A stretch of DNA of 64,000 nucleotides from CAVQFB01 sp963711675. Lineage in GTDB: Bacteria; Acidobacteriota; Terriglobia; Terriglobales; Acidobacteriaceae. Made by a program: the position numbers and the translations under genes. The notes beneath the pieces are model-generated. The model saw only the letters and a list, made by a program, of their open reading frames with translations, had not been told where the DNA came from and did not search any database. This document shows, in pieces, positions 7,952 to 16,442 of this stretch (the stretch's first letter is position 1; each line of letters begins with the position of its first letter). The stretch covers positions 124,001 through 188,000 of the forward strand of contig CAVQFB010000004.1 in assembly GCA_963711675.1 (NCBI GenBank), read 5' to 3'.

Positions 7952-8209
7952 TCACTGCTCTACGACGAATAACTCCGCGTCCTTAGGCAGGTAGCTCTTG
8001 CGCCGGAACCAGTCTTCCATCGCGACTCGAAGCTCGTTCAGCGGGACATTCTTTCCGATCTCCATCCGGCCGTCGGCCACGGGCAACGTGTCGTCGAAGA
8101 CGCTGGCGTTCGTAAAGCTGCGCATGCTGAAACTGTCGAGCCATTTGAGGGGACACGGTTTCCGCTGGCCACTCGCTTCGTACTCCACTCGAATCTTCCG
8201 GGCGAACAT
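7952..8209 (-). CDS. hypothetical protein, 85 aa
   Basis: This is a small soluble protein with no signal peptide or membrane segment. It contains the acidic/aromatic segment AMEDWFRRKSYLPKDAELFVV and a basic N-terminus (MFARKIRVEYEASGQRK). The frame is well bounded and converges on the TonB-like gene (33 bp between stops). I do not recognise a family. Base composition is like the neighbours, so it is probably a lineage-specific gene. Confidence 0.55.
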   Translation of the reverse strand: MFARKIRVEYEASGQRKPCPLKWLDSFSMRSFTNASVFDDTLPVADGRMEIGKNVPLNELRVAMEDWFRRKSYLPKDAELFVVEQ

Positions 8210-8384
8210 GGCTCGATTTAATCACACCGGTGGGGACCCCGCGCGGTTCGGACAGCTCTAAACTTGACACTTGACCCTGGTGCAAATAAGCTGCCTCGGT
8301 TTCGCATACCCGTCGGATATCCGGCAGCAGAAAGTTCCTCAGGACCCGCTGCCAGGAAGTGTCTAAAGAAGAGAGGAGACCCAA

Positions 8385-8633
8385 ATGATTTGGTTGCTAT
8401 GGGTAATTATCGTGGGCCTGATTGCAGGTTGGGTAACGGGCAAGATCATGAAGGGTTCCGGATACGGCCCGTTCATGGACATCGTCCTCGGCATCGTGGG
8501 TGGTGTCGTCGGTGGGTGGGTGATCCGACTGCTTGGGTTTTCCACCGGCGGCGGTCTCATCCCCAGCATTCTGGTAGCGATTCTGGGAGCGGTCATCCTT
8601 GTGGCGATCGTGAGGGCGCTCAAGAAGGCCTAG
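8385..8633 (+). CDS. GlsB/YeaQ/YmgE-type stress membrane protein
   Basis: This small inner-membrane protein (82 aa) belongs to the transglycosylase-associated (GlsB/YeaQ/YmgE) family. It has three hydrophobic helices, WLLWVIIVGLIAGWVTG, IVLGIVGGVVGGWVIRLLG and ILVAILGAVILVAIVRA, separated by the conserved Gly-rich turns. The ATG at 8385 follows GAGGAG. Members are often general-stress genes of unknown molecular role. It stands alone, diverging from the 7952 gene. Confidence 0.9.
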   Translation: MIWLLWVIIVGLIAGWVTGKIMKGSGYGPFMDIVLGIVGGVVGGWVIRLLGFSTGGGLIPSILVAILGAVILVAIVRALKKA

Positions 8634-8740
8634 AGGCTGCGGCGGCTGCGGCGGTTCCTTGTTCGCTGCGCGAAGTAACGGTGTGATTGAAGCCTACTGG
8701 TGAGAGCTAGACCCGTGGAGTGGGCCCACGGGAGTTGTGT

Positions 8741-9103
8741 CTACGGTTTCCCAACCGTTTCTGATTCCGGCTCCGCAACCACTGCCTCAAGGTGCTTGAG
8801 GGTCTCATCCACCGTGAGCGAGTACATTTCGCGTCCCACGCCCTCGCCGGACTCGAGTGCTACCTTCAGATAGTGGCCGGCAATCTCGACAGCCAGAGGG
8901 TCGGTGATGGTCTTTCCCGCCCGATTCTTGTACTCCGCCCATGCAGGATGAGGAAGCGCTACCCACACCGGCCGCCCGTCTACCAGGAACTTGACGTCGA
9001 CGGCGTCGGCGTGACGCGTGGAGATAGCAGCAATCAGCGCTTGATAGAGACAGTGGACCTGCTTCTTGCTCCAGCGATCCGTGGCGTGGAAGTTTTCATA
9101 CAT
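8741..9103 (-). CDS. hypothetical protein, 120 aa
   Basis: This is a cytoplasmic protein without signal or membrane segments. Visible segments are HATDRWSKKQVHCLYQALI near the start, VDVKFLVDGRPVWVALPHPA in the middle and an acidic C-terminal helix (TVDETLKHLEAVVAEPESE). The frame is open to 9271, but that extension overlaps the 5' end of pgeF on the other strand and reads like a shadow. I start at ATG 9103, though the ribosome site is weak. No family recognised. It diverges from pgeF. Confidence 0.5.
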   Translation of the reverse strand: MYENFHATDRWSKKQVHCLYQALIAAISTRHADAVDVKFLVDGRPVWVALPHPAWAEYKNRAGKTITDPLAVEIAGHYLKVALESGEGVGREMYSLTVDETLKHLEAVVAEPESETVGKP

Positions 9104-9215
9104 GGCGACACGAAAACTATATCGGAGCCGTACGGTTGGCGGCAAATCTCCTGACGCGCCTTGGAGTCCTGAGGCCCTTACCGGTGTGAAGAATGCAGTC
9201 GGGTAATATGAAAGT

Positions 9216-10100
9216 GTGGAATCGGAGAAGAAGAATAGGGCCAGAGCTACCCTCAAGATCCTGCCATCCAAACCATTCGGTTCCTTATCCTGGCTCGTTC
9301 ATGGCTTTTCAACGCGGGCGGGTGGGGTCTCATCTGCTTACGGCGGTCTAGCCCTGAATCTAGGCTTTACCAAGCAGGACAGTAGAGCAGCGGTGGAGCG
9401 AAACCGGGCCGCTTTCCTGAAGAAGATCGGAGCGGTCACGACGGGCAAAAGCTGGCCTCTGGTTACGCTTCGCCAGATTCATTCCGACCTCATCCACCAC
9501 ATCGAAGGACGTCCTGCCGCTCCCCTGGTTGGAGACGGCCTGATTACGGCCACGCCAGAAATCGTCATCGCTATCCAGACAGCAGACTGCCTGCCGGTGA
9601 TTCTGGTGGACACGAAGAATCGTGCCGTTGGTGTCTTCCATGCCGGTTGGCGCGGCACGGTGAAGAGAATCGTGCAGAAAGGAGTCGGCGAGATGCGACT
9701 TCACTTCGGCACCGATCCTCGCCACCTTCGGTCCGCGATCGGTCCCGGCGTTCAGGCCTGTTGCTACGAGGTAGGCGAGGAGGTGAAGCACAAGTTCGAA
9801 ACGCAGTTTGCCTACGCAGCTGAACTATTCCGCGAGGTGAAAGAGTCCGACACGATTCGTGAGATGTACCCGCTACTGTTTCTCACCGCCAGGGCCCCGG
9901 GACATAGCGAGCTGCCGACAAAAATCTTTCTCGACCTGGTTGAAGCCAACCGCCGCCAACTTCTCGATGCTGGCGTCCCGGCGAAGAACATCGATGCTTC
10001 ACCCCTCTGCACTTCATGCCGGGTCGACCTCCTGTTCTCCTATCGCGCGGAGAAGGGAATTACCGGGCGTATGATGGGAGCCGCCGGAATCCACAGCTAG
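9216..10100 (+). CDS. pgeF: peptidoglycan editing factor / polyphenol oxidase (YfiH/LACC1) family
   Basis: This protein (294 aa) belongs to the YfiH/PgeF/LACC1 family, which includes enzymes that remove mis-incorporated residues from peptidoglycan precursors and purine nucleoside phosphorylase/deaminase-type enzymes. The metal-site motifs are present: VTLRQIHSD, IAIQTADCLPVILVD, GVFHAGWRGTV and IGPGVQACCYEV. Length is normal with a short N-terminal extension. Start is GTG at 9216, with TAATAT at 9204-9209 only six bases ahead, so the transcript may be leaderless. The alpha/beta hydrolase begins 15 bp after the stop and is likely co-transcribed. Confidence 0.9.
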   Translation: MESEKKNRARATLKILPSKPFGSLSWLVHGFSTRAGGVSSAYGGLALNLGFTKQDSRAAVERNRAAFLKKIGAVTTGKSWPLVTLRQIHSDLIHHIEGRPAAPLVGDGLITATPEIVIAIQTADCLPVILVDTKNRAVGVFHAGWRGTVKRIVQKGVGEMRLHFGTDPRHLRSAIGPGVQACCYEVGEEVKHKFETQFAYAAELFREVKESDTIREMYPLLFLTARAPGHSELPTKIFLDLVEANRRQLLDAGVPAKNIDASPLCTSCRVDLLFSYRAEKGITGRMMGAAGIHS

Positions 10101-10115
10101 CTTTTCTGCGTAAAG

Positions 10116-11066
10116 ATGCTGACCAGGTTCTGCAAGATTCTCGCAGCGCTGCTTCTGTTCCTCGGTGCAGCCCTACTCGCATTCTTCGGTATCAACTACC
10201 TGCGCCACGATATAGAGCGCGCAAACATGACGGACGACGTCCGGCGCAATGTGCCGGGAAGCTTCGTTCGCCTTTCGTATGGGGTCACCCACTACGAACT
10301 GTCCGGTCCAGACTCCGGCCGCACGGTGGTTCTGGTCCACGGTTTTTCGGTCCCCTACTATCTCTGGGACCACACATTCGATCCCCTGGTGACAGCCGGC
10401 TTCCGCGTCCTGAGATACGACCTTTATGGCCGTGGCTACTCCGATCGTCCCAACGTCAAGTATGACGCCGACCTTTTCGAACATCAACTTCTTGACCTTC
10501 TAGCTGCCTTGAAGGTCCAGGAGCCGGTCGATTTGGTTGGCGCGTCCATGGGTGGCCCGATTACCGTCATTTTCGCCGCGCGCCATCCTGAGAAGGTTCG
10601 TACCTTGTCGCTCTTCGACCCCGCCTATTCAACCAGCGAGCGTCTGCCCTGGCCATTGCGCACGTTTCCCGTGGGCGAGTACATCATGTGCGTAAAGATC
10701 GCGCCGTCCTTGCCGGGAGGACAGAAGGAAGATTTTGTTCATCCCGAGCTATATCCCGACTACTTCGCGAAGTACAGCGCCCAGATGAGCTACAGAGGCT
10801 TTCGCCGCGCTCTGCTCTCATCGTTGCGAGACTTCATTGCCAGCGATATGCGCCAGGATTTCGAGACGGTGGGCAGGAGTCACAAGCCCGTGTTTCTGAT
10901 CTGGGGCACGGAGGACAAAGATGTCCCTTTCGAGGTCAGCAGAGACGTTTTGCGCACCATCCCCCAAGCTGAGTTTCTCCCTATAGGCGGTGCTGCGCAC
11001 GTGGCGTTCTACGAGCAGCCGGAGATGGTAAACCCGCTTCTGATCCAGTTTTTGCATCGGCACTAG
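10116..11066 (+). CDS. membrane-anchored alpha/beta hydrolase
   Basis: This alpha/beta-fold hydrolase (316 aa) has an N-terminal signal anchor (KILAALLLFLGAALLAFFG). The fold signatures are complete: oxyanion segment VVLVHGFSVP, nucleophile elbow VGASMGG with Ser144, catalytic Asp in WGTEDKDVPF and His in GGAAHVAFYE. Substrate is not predictable; haloalkane-dehalogenase and lipase-like members look similar, but Ser as nucleophile argues against a dehalogenase. It follows pgeF by 15 bp on the same strand, so co-expression is likely. Confidence 0.85.
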   Translation: MLTRFCKILAALLLFLGAALLAFFGINYLRHDIERANMTDDVRRNVPGSFVRLSYGVTHYELSGPDSGRTVVLVHGFSVPYYLWDHTFDPLVTAGFRVLRYDLYGRGYSDRPNVKYDADLFEHQLLDLLAALKVQEPVDLVGASMGGPITVIFAARHPEKVRTLSLFDPAYSTSERLPWPLRTFPVGEYIMCVKIAPSLPGGQKEDFVHPELYPDYFAKYSAQMSYRGFRRALLSSLRDFIASDMRQDFETVGRSHKPVFLIWGTEDKDVPFEVSRDVLRTIPQAEFLPIGGAAHVAFYEQPEMVNPLLIQFLHRH

Positions 11067-11130
11067 AGAGCTGGGCAGGAGTGGTGAGGTTGCGGAGATG
11101 CTGCGAAACCATTCGAAGCAATAAATCTCG

Positions 11131-11178
11131 CCCCAAAAATCAAACACGCGCTGGCTGCTCAAGGCAACCGCGCGTGTT
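11131..11178 (-). terminator. rho-independent terminator of the cold-shock gene
   Basis: On the minus strand a perfect 9-bp stem, AACACGCGC with GCGCGTGTT (11143-11151 and 11170-11178), is followed by TTGATTTTTGGGG. It lies 26 bp beyond the stop of the cold-shock gene. The plus strand lacks a T-tract. Confidence 0.7.
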
Positions 11179-11204
11179 GATCGAATCAGGAATGCTCCGC
11201 CTAC

Positions 11205-11408
11205 TTACAGAGGTCGGACATTCTCAGCTTGCCAGCCCTTGGGACCCTTCGTTACTTCAAATTCGACGCTCTGGCCTTCCTGAAGGCTGCGGAAGCCGCC
11301 TGCCTGGATAGCCGAAAAATGCACAAAAACGTCTTCGCCACTCTGCCGGCTGATGAAGCCGTAGCCTTTGGCATCGTTAAACCACTTCACTGTTCCTTGT
11401 TCTGCCAT
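11205..11408 (-). CDS. cspA: cold-shock domain protein, CspA family
   Basis: This 67-residue cold-shock domain protein is a single-strand nucleic-acid chaperone. RNP1 (KGYGFISR) and RNP2 (DVFVHFSAI) motifs are both intact, preceded by GTVKWFNDAKGYGF. Its length is exactly that of the family. The gene is monocistronic with its own terminator about 27-74 bp past the stop. The symbol is a family name, since paralogues cannot be told apart here. Confidence 0.95.
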   Translation of the reverse strand: MAEQGTVKWFNDAKGYGFISRQSGEDVFVHFSAIQAGGFRSLQEGQSVEFEVTKGPKGWQAENVRPL

Positions 11409-11596
11409 GTTGTTCTGGATGTACCTTTCGATTGTTTTACGCTGGAAGCGATCGGGTCGTACTGGGCAGTGCTAGCTGGTTTGCAAGAAGCTGCTCAAAA
11501 CCGATTCAGATCAAACGCGCCCATACTGTACCAGAGAACGTCAAATTCGCCTAATTATGGGGCGGTTGAGGAGGGGGCACCCTCCGGACTGCCCGT

Positions 11597-12232
11597 CTAG
11601 GCCGCCTTTCCGGTCCCAGCGGTAGCTTCGGTGAGCTGGGTCTGCTGCCAGGTGTAGTACATGCGGTGGATTACGGTAATGGTCGAAAGCACGGCCAGGA
11701 CCCATAGGACCGGCGCCATGCGGTTGGCGAGCGCTCCAATGATGATCAGCACAAGCCGCTCCGGCCGCTCCATAAAGCCGACCTTACAGGTCCCGATCAG
11801 CGATTCGGCCCGCGCCCTCGTGTAGCTGACCATGATGGCGCTGATCATAACCAGCGCGGTCAGGACCACATAAAAGAAGCGATTTCCCCGAGCGTAAAAA
11901 ACGAGTAGCCCGAAGAAAAGGGCGGCGTCGCTATAGCGGTCGAGCACCGAGTCGAAAAAGCCTCCGAACCGTGTCACCTGGTTGCTGGCGCGAGCGACGC
12001 GACCATCCACAAGATCGAAGAAGCCGGCACTGAAAACTACTAAACCGGCATAAATGAACATCCGTTTTTGGTTGTCCCCTGTCGCATAGCCGAAGAAGAA
12101 CGCGGCCACAATGTTGATGACCAGTCCCATGAAGGTGAGGAAATTAGGCGAAATACGGGCAAGTGCCATGCGGTTCACAATGGCGTAGAGAAGCTTGCCG
12201 CAAACTCTGCCGAAGGCGCTGGTCCAGGTCAT
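11597..12232 (-). CDS. CDP-alcohol phosphatidyltransferase family protein
   Basis: This integral membrane enzyme (211 aa) joins a CDP-activated lipid to an alcohol. The family signature D-x2-D-G-x2-A-R-x8-G-x3-D-x3-D is fully present as FDLVDGRVARAS followed by RFGGFFDSVLDRYSD (about residues 73-102). Around five to six hydrophobic helices follow. It could be a phosphatidylglycerophosphate- or inositol-phosphate-type synthase; the acceptor cannot be read from the motif. It starts 4 bp after the greA stop, so the two genes form an operon. Confidence 0.85.
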   Translation of the reverse strand: MTWTSAFGRVCGKLLYAIVNRMALARISPNFLTFMGLVINIVAAFFFGYATGDNQKRMFIYAGLVVFSAGFFDLVDGRVARASNQVTRFGGFFDSVLDRYSDAALFFGLLVFYARGNRFFYVVLTALVMISAIMVSYTRARAESLIGTCKVGFMERPERLVLIIIGALANRMAPVLWVLAVLSTITVIHRMYYTWQQTQLTEATAGTGKAA

Positions 12233-12236
12233 CTCG

Positions 12237-12713
12237 TCAGACCTCTGCCCCGTCGTGGATCGTCGTCAGGGACAGGACTTCCAACTCCCGCTTGCCGGTG
12301 GGCGAGACTACCGTGACCGTGTCCCCGACTTTCTTATTCAGCAGGGCCCGGCCGATGGGCGAGGTAGTCGAGACCTTTCCCGCCGCAACATCAGACTCTT
12401 CGCTCGTTACCAGCCTGTACTCGATCTCTTCTTCTTTGGTGCTGTCGTATATCTTCACGATCGAGCCCAAGCCGACTTTATCCTTGGGAATGTTGTTCAT
12501 GTTTACCAGCGACAGATCCGCCAGTCTTCGGCCCAGTTGGCGGAGGCGGGCCTTGACGAACTCCTGGCGCTGCTTCGCCATGTGATATTCGGCGTTCTCG
12601 CTGAGGTCGCCGAGAGCGACCGCTTTCTTCAGCTCGGCTGGCAACTCGTGGCTAAGTTCATGTTCCAGCGAGGCGATTTCTTCCTGCAATTTCTTCTTGA
12701 TCTGCTCAGTCAT
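12237..12713 (-). CDS. greA: transcription elongation factor GreA
   Basis: GreA (158 aa) rescues backtracked RNA polymerase by stimulating transcript cleavage. The N-terminal coiled coil carries the acidic-tip motif GDLSENAEYHMAKQ (about residues 35-48), and the C-terminal FKBP-like domain has SPIGRALLNKKVGDTV. The ATG at 12713 lies only ten bases after a TATAAT (12724-12729 on the minus strand), so its leader is very short. It is followed by the phosphatidyltransferase gene. Confidence 0.95.
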   Translation of the reverse strand: MTEQIKKKLQEEIASLEHELSHELPAELKKAVALGDLSENAEYHMAKQRQEFVKARLRQLGRRLADLSLVNMNNIPKDKVGLGSIVKIYDSTKEEEIEYRLVTSEESDVAAGKVSTTSPIGRALLNKKVGDTVTVVSPTGKRELEVLSLTTIHDGAEV

Positions 12714-12723
12714 GCTTTGCGGA

Positions 12724-12729
12724 ATTATA
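12724..12729 (-). promoter_or_regulatory. -10 element of greA
   Basis: A perfect TATAAT on the minus strand sits ten bases ahead of the greA ATG. No -35 match is seen at the usual distance. A start about seven bases downstream would leave only 3-4 leader bases. Confidence 0.5.
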
Positions 12730-13009
12730 AACCTTGATTGAGATGAGGGTCGGAGCGTTCTCGGTTTAGGGTCAACCGTTTAGTCGCACTGCTCCCCCAA
12801 GTCCCAGTGCACATCTTTCGCTGGGTGCACCAGCCGCAAATGATTCGCTCAAAACGGGTTATAACTATCGCAAGAACTTGCAACTAAAGCTATGACGCTG
12901 TTTATGCTGCGCATCCCTGCCTGTCGGCCGAAATTGCCTTCCGCCGAATCTTAGGATAAGATGAAAAAAGTCGCTCCGCAGGTGCCCTTCGCTCGTTGGG
13001 TGTCCCTTC

Positions 13010-13546
13010 ATGACAAGTATCGATGGCGCTTTCCACATCGGCGACAAGGTCGTTTATCCCAACCACGGCGTAGGAATTATCGAACAAATCAGCAGCCGCA
13101 CGATCGGCGCCACCGTCGAAAAGTTCTACCTCCTCAAGATTAAAGCAAGCAGCCTCAAGGTGATGGTTCCCTTCCACAACGTAAACAGTGTGGGTCTACG
13201 GCGGGTGGTGAAGAATGGGGAAATCCAGAAAATCCTTGACTATCTGACGGATGGCGAATGTAACAACAACACCGACTGGAAGTACCGCTTCAAGGAAAAT
13301 TCGGAGCGGATGCGCACCGGGTCCCTCCTCGAAGTAGCTGCTGTCCTGAAAAGCCTCCTGGTTCTCAACCAGTCCAAGCCCTTGTCCTTCCGGGAGAAGA
13401 AGATGCTGGAGCGCGCTCGCTATCTGCTGGTGAGCGAACTGGCAATGGCCAAGAATTGCGAAGAAAACCAGATCGAACAGGTCCTCTCTAAGGCCTTAAC
13501 CAAACCCGGCCTTACGTTCCCCGAAGCCTCAGAGTTCGAAGCCTAG
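13010..13546 (+). CDS. carD: CarD family transcriptional regulator
   Basis: This CarD/CdnL-type protein (178 aa) binds RNA polymerase beta and stabilises open complexes, often at rRNA and stress promoters. The N-terminal Tudor-like RNAP-interaction domain begins FHIGDKVVYPNHGVGIIEQI and includes FYLLKI. The C-terminal helical DNA-binding domain spans about residues 70-165 (REKKMLERARYLLVSELAMAK). Start ATG 13010. It converges on the AI-2E-type transporter (19 bp between stops). TATAAC at 12861-12866 is a possible -10, but would imply a leader of about 140 nt. Confidence 0.9.
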   Translation: MTSIDGAFHIGDKVVYPNHGVGIIEQISSRTIGATVEKFYLLKIKASSLKVMVPFHNVNSVGLRRVVKNGEIQKILDYLTDGECNNNTDWKYRFKENSERMRTGSLLEVAAVLKSLLVLNQSKPLSFREKKMLERARYLLVSELAMAKNCEENQIEQVLSKALTKPGLTFPEASEFEA

Positions 13547-13565
13547 GAATTGAGCACCGCCCGCC

Positions 13566-14651
13566 TCACTCTCCCAGCCAGGCCCCATACGGCCTCAGCC
13601 TCTGCACATGGTCAAAGATGATCTTCATGGCTCCAGTGAGAGGGATGGCCAGGATCAGTCCGACAGCACCCCACAGCCAGCCCCAAAAGAGCAGGAATAA
13701 AGTCACTGCCAAGGGGTTCAGTTGCAGACGGCGGCCCAGGAACTTCGGGTACAGAATGTTGAGTCCGATCACGTGCAGTCCAATTACAGTCACGGTCACG
13801 AACATCAGGTCCGTGGACTGTAACTGCCCGATGCCGACCATCATCGGCACGACCAGCGCCAGCACAACTCCCAGGTACGGGATCAGGCTCAGAAAACCAC
13901 TGATCACCCCGACAACGTAAAAAAACGGCACTCCCACCACTGCAAAGACCGCGGTACTCACAGCTGCAATGAAAAATCCCACCAGGAAGTTACCCACAAT
14001 AAAGCTCCGTACCATGGCGGAGATCAGTCCCAGCGTCTGATACGCGGCGTGGCGGTGCTCCATGCTGAACAGCATTACGGTCGCCGAGCGCACATGCTGC
14101 TGCCAGGTCAACATGAAATAAACCAGGAACGGGATGAACGACAGAACCAGCAACCCGTGCGAGAACGACCCCAAGCCCTTAGTAAGAACATCGGTCCAAC
14201 TGGAGACGGGCCGAATCGTAACGGCGTTCTTCTCCTCGCGATTGGTCTCCAGAACGTTGGCTGTTGTGTTCTCCAGTCGTTCCGCTCGTTGGCGAAATCG
14301 CCCCACTACCGCTCGAATCTTGCTGGAATACTTGGGCAGGTTCTCGATGAACGAGGCCGTCTGACTGTAGGAGAAGTAGGCGCCGCCGTACAGACTCGCC
14401 AGCAGCAGCATCACGGCCAGGAATGCGCTCACGCCCCGGGGAAGTCGAATTCTCTGCAGCACATCGACCACCGGGGCCAAAATGAAAGACAAGAGAATCG
14501 AGATCAGGACCGTTACCAGTTCCCATTCGGCGAAATAGCAGAAAGCCACGATCACGCCGATCGCAATCACGACTTCCGGCCAACTCCGATAGCCAGGCTC
14601 GTCCCGGCGACTCACCGGGGCCTCGCGCTGCTCCTGGACCTGCTCGCTCAT
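13566..14651 (-). CDS. AI-2E family transporter
   Basis: This polytopic inner-membrane protein (361 aa) belongs to the AI-2E/PerM/UPF0118 family, with about seven to eight helices. Typical segments are LLSFILAPVVDVLQR, the central soluble region (residues about 110-170), FLSLIPYLGVVLALVVP and the closing GLILAIPLTGAMKII. Only some family members move autoinducer-2; others are Na+/H+ antiporters or permeases, so the substrate is open. ATG at 14651; ruvX starts 45 bp away on the opposite strand. Confidence 0.88.
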   Translation of the reverse strand: MSEQVQEQREAPVSRRDEPGYRSWPEVVIAIGVIVAFCYFAEWELVTVLISILLSFILAPVVDVLQRIRLPRGVSAFLAVMLLLASLYGGAYFSYSQTASFIENLPKYSSKIRAVVGRFRQRAERLENTTANVLETNREEKNAVTIRPVSSWTDVLTKGLGSFSHGLLVLSFIPFLVYFMLTWQQHVRSATVMLFSMEHRHAAYQTLGLISAMVRSFIVGNFLVGFFIAAVSTAVFAVVGVPFFYVVGVISGFLSLIPYLGVVLALVVPMMVGIGQLQSTDLMFVTVTVIGLHVIGLNILYPKFLGRRLQLNPLAVTLFLLFWGWLWGAVGLILAIPLTGAMKIIFDHVQRLRPYGAWLGE

Positions 14652-14684
14652 GACGCTATCTTAGAGATGTTGCGGATTGCCGCA

Positions 14685-14690
14685 TATAAT
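14685..14690 (+). promoter_or_regulatory. -10 element directly ahead of ruvX
   Basis: A perfect TATAAT ends six bases before the GTG at 14697, placing the expected transcription start on or next to the start codon. No -35 match is visible at 16-18 bp. Confidence 0.45.
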
Positions 14691-14696
14691 CGCGGC

Positions 14697-15164
14697 GTGA
14701 CCTCTGCCCCGCCCTCCGAATCGAGCGGCCGATCCCCCAACGGACGCATCCTGGGGCTTGACGTAGGTTCGAAGACCATTGGCCTCGCCGTTTCCGATCC
14801 ACTCGGTATCACTGCGCAAGGCTTGAATACTATACGCCGCAAAAACAAACGCACCGACTTTGGCAATCTGGCCGCCGTGATCCAGCAGTATGAAGTCCAG
14901 GAAATTGTGGTGGGATTCCCTCTTCGTATGAGCGGCATAGAAGGCACACAGGCGGAAAAAATGCGCGTATTTGCCGACGAGCTCAGCAAGCGTTTCCAGC
15001 TTCCTGTTCATCTTTGGGACGAGCGGCTCAGTTCCGCCGAGGCGAACCGGGTCTTGCGCGACTCCGAAATGTCCATCAAACGACGCGGGGAGGTCGTCGA
15101 TCGCCTGGCCGCTGTCCTGATCCTGCAGGGTTGGATGGAGGCTCGAAGGAACCTTCGCCCTTAA
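14697..15164 (+). CDS. ruvX: Holliday junction resolvase RuvX (YqgF)
   Basis: This YqgF/RuvX-family RNase-H-fold nuclease (155 aa) acts in 16S rRNA 5' processing and possibly on Holliday junctions. The catalytic segments are present: RILGLDVGSKTIGLAVSD with Asp22, IVVGFPLRMSG, the Glu in WDERLSSAEA and the Asp in VVDRLAAVLIL. I chose GTG 14697 because the conserved start follows within 15 residues. An in-frame ATG at 14667 is possible but lies upstream of the TATAAT. The longer frame reaching back to 14049 is antisense to the AI-2E gene. It converges on mltG. Confidence 0.92.
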   Translation: MTSAPPSESSGRSPNGRILGLDVGSKTIGLAVSDPLGITAQGLNTIRRKNKRTDFGNLAAVIQQYEVQEIVVGFPLRMSGIEGTQAEKMRVFADELSKRFQLPVHLWDERLSSAEANRVLRDSEMSIKRRGEVVDRLAAVLILQGWMEARRNLRP

Positions 15165-15213
15165 GCGAAAGTAGGGGCTGAACGCGGTGCCTCTTTGGCA
15201 GCCAAAAGAAGCT

Positions 15214-16194
15214 CTATTGCCCTCGCATCGCTCTGCGATACGCCACCACGTTTCGATTGTGCTCTTCCAGGCTGCCGGCAAAGCGGTGATGGCCGTTCCC
15301 GTCGCTCACAAAGTAGTAGTAGTCCGAGGTGGCCGGGTGCATAGCTGCCTCAAGAGCGCTTTTTCCCGGGTTTCCGATCGGGCCGGGAGGCAGTCCCGCA
15401 TGCCTGTACGTGTTGTACGGAGACTCCACTTGCATATCGGCGTGGTGCAGGGCTCCGGCGTATTTTCCGTCCAGGAGTTCGGCGTAGATCACACTGGGGT
15501 CGGCGTCGAGCGCAATCCTCTTCGACAGACGGTTGTAGTACACGCTTGCCACCAGCGGCCGCTCATCGGGCGAAGCCGTCTCTTTTTCGATGATCGACGC
15601 CATGGTCACCGTCTGGTGAATATCGCCGTTCAACCCGATCTGCTGTGCCACCTGGCGAAACTCCCTTACCATCTCCTTCACGATGTCTTGCATCGTCTGC
15701 GTGCGCGTGAACTGGTACGTGCTGGGGAAGAGATAGCCTTCGAGCGATCGGGCATCGGGATCAAGATCGGCGATCAGCGACGAACCGGACTTGGCAGCTC
15801 TCAGGAAGTCGTCACTTGTACCGAGCCCTGCCTCTTCGATGGCACGCGCGATGTCGAACATCGTGTATCCCTCAGGGATGACCACGGTGTGAAAGTAGAT
15901 GTCTCCACGCACGAGCCGGCCATGGATGTCCACGGCAGCGGCTGGCTGCTCAAAAAGATATTCCCCGGCCTTCAGAGAATTCTTACGGTGGAAATAATGC
16001 CAAAGCAGGAAGGCGTCTTGGCTGCGGATGATGCCTGCCGATTTCAGTTCCGAGGCGATCCGCTTGGTCGAATACCCTGGCTTGAGCAGGACAAACTTCT
16101 GCCCTGGCAGCGTGACCGGCAGCCAGAGGGCCCAACCAAGCCAGCCACCGAGGGCGATCGCTACGACCAATGCGAAGATGAAAAATTGGCGCAC
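15214..16194 (-). CDS. mltG: endolytic murein transglycosylase MltG
   Basis: MltG (YceG, 326 aa) is an inner-membrane lytic transglycosylase that cuts nascent glycan strands. The N-terminal transmembrane helix (FFIFALVVAIALGGWLGWALWL) precedes a LysM-like segment (about 35-100) and the catalytic domain. The catalytic Glu203 lies in MASIIEKETAS, and the family motifs LEGYLFPSTYQF and SPYNTYRHAGLPPGPIGNPG are intact. GTG start at 16194, with TAAACT nine bases ahead. It faces ruvX tail to tail, and the two are commonly neighbours in bacteria. Confidence 0.94.
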   Translation of the reverse strand: MRQFFIFALVVAIALGGWLGWALWLPVTLPGQKFVLLKPGYSTKRIASELKSAGIIRSQDAFLLWHYFHRKNSLKAGEYLFEQPAAAVDIHGRLVRGDIYFHTVVIPEGYTMFDIARAIEEAGLGTSDDFLRAAKSGSSLIADLDPDARSLEGYLFPSTYQFTRTQTMQDIVKEMVREFRQVAQQIGLNGDIHQTVTMASIIEKETASPDERPLVASVYYNRLSKRIALDADPSVIYAELLDGKYAGALHHADMQVESPYNTYRHAGLPPGPIGNPGKSALEAAMHPATSDYYYFVSDGNGHHRFAGSLEEHNRNVVAYRRAMRGQ

Positions 16195-16442
16195 GTTCGT
16201 ACTAGTTTAGATGAATGTTTTCTGCTCGTCGTCAGCCGATGGTCCTTGGCCCGCGGTAAGCCCGCATCGGCCGCGAACCGCAGTTGACAACGACTGGGGA
16301 CTCCCCAAGGTGTTGTCTCCTTTACACTTGTGAAGCAAGTGCCTCTAAGTACAACCCTCGGGCATCACCCATCTTTGCCACCGATGCCTTGTATACTTCA
16401 TCTAATGGATTTCAACTGTTTACCAAGGTCACCTCGGCTTCT

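Noticed and set aside
14049..14696. Open frame continuous with ruvX
   Set aside because: It is antisense to the AI-2E transporter with Gln/His/Arg-rich shadow composition; ruvX family similarity starts at about 14740.
15187..16287. 366-codon plus-strand frame opposite mltG
   Set aside because: It lies wholly antisense to a confidently identified mltG, with Arg/His/Cys-rich shadow composition and no domain.
16284..16312. TTGACA as a promoter for the lipoprotein gene
   Set aside because: No acceptable -10 lies 16-18 bp downstream; TATACT at 16392 fits the gene better.
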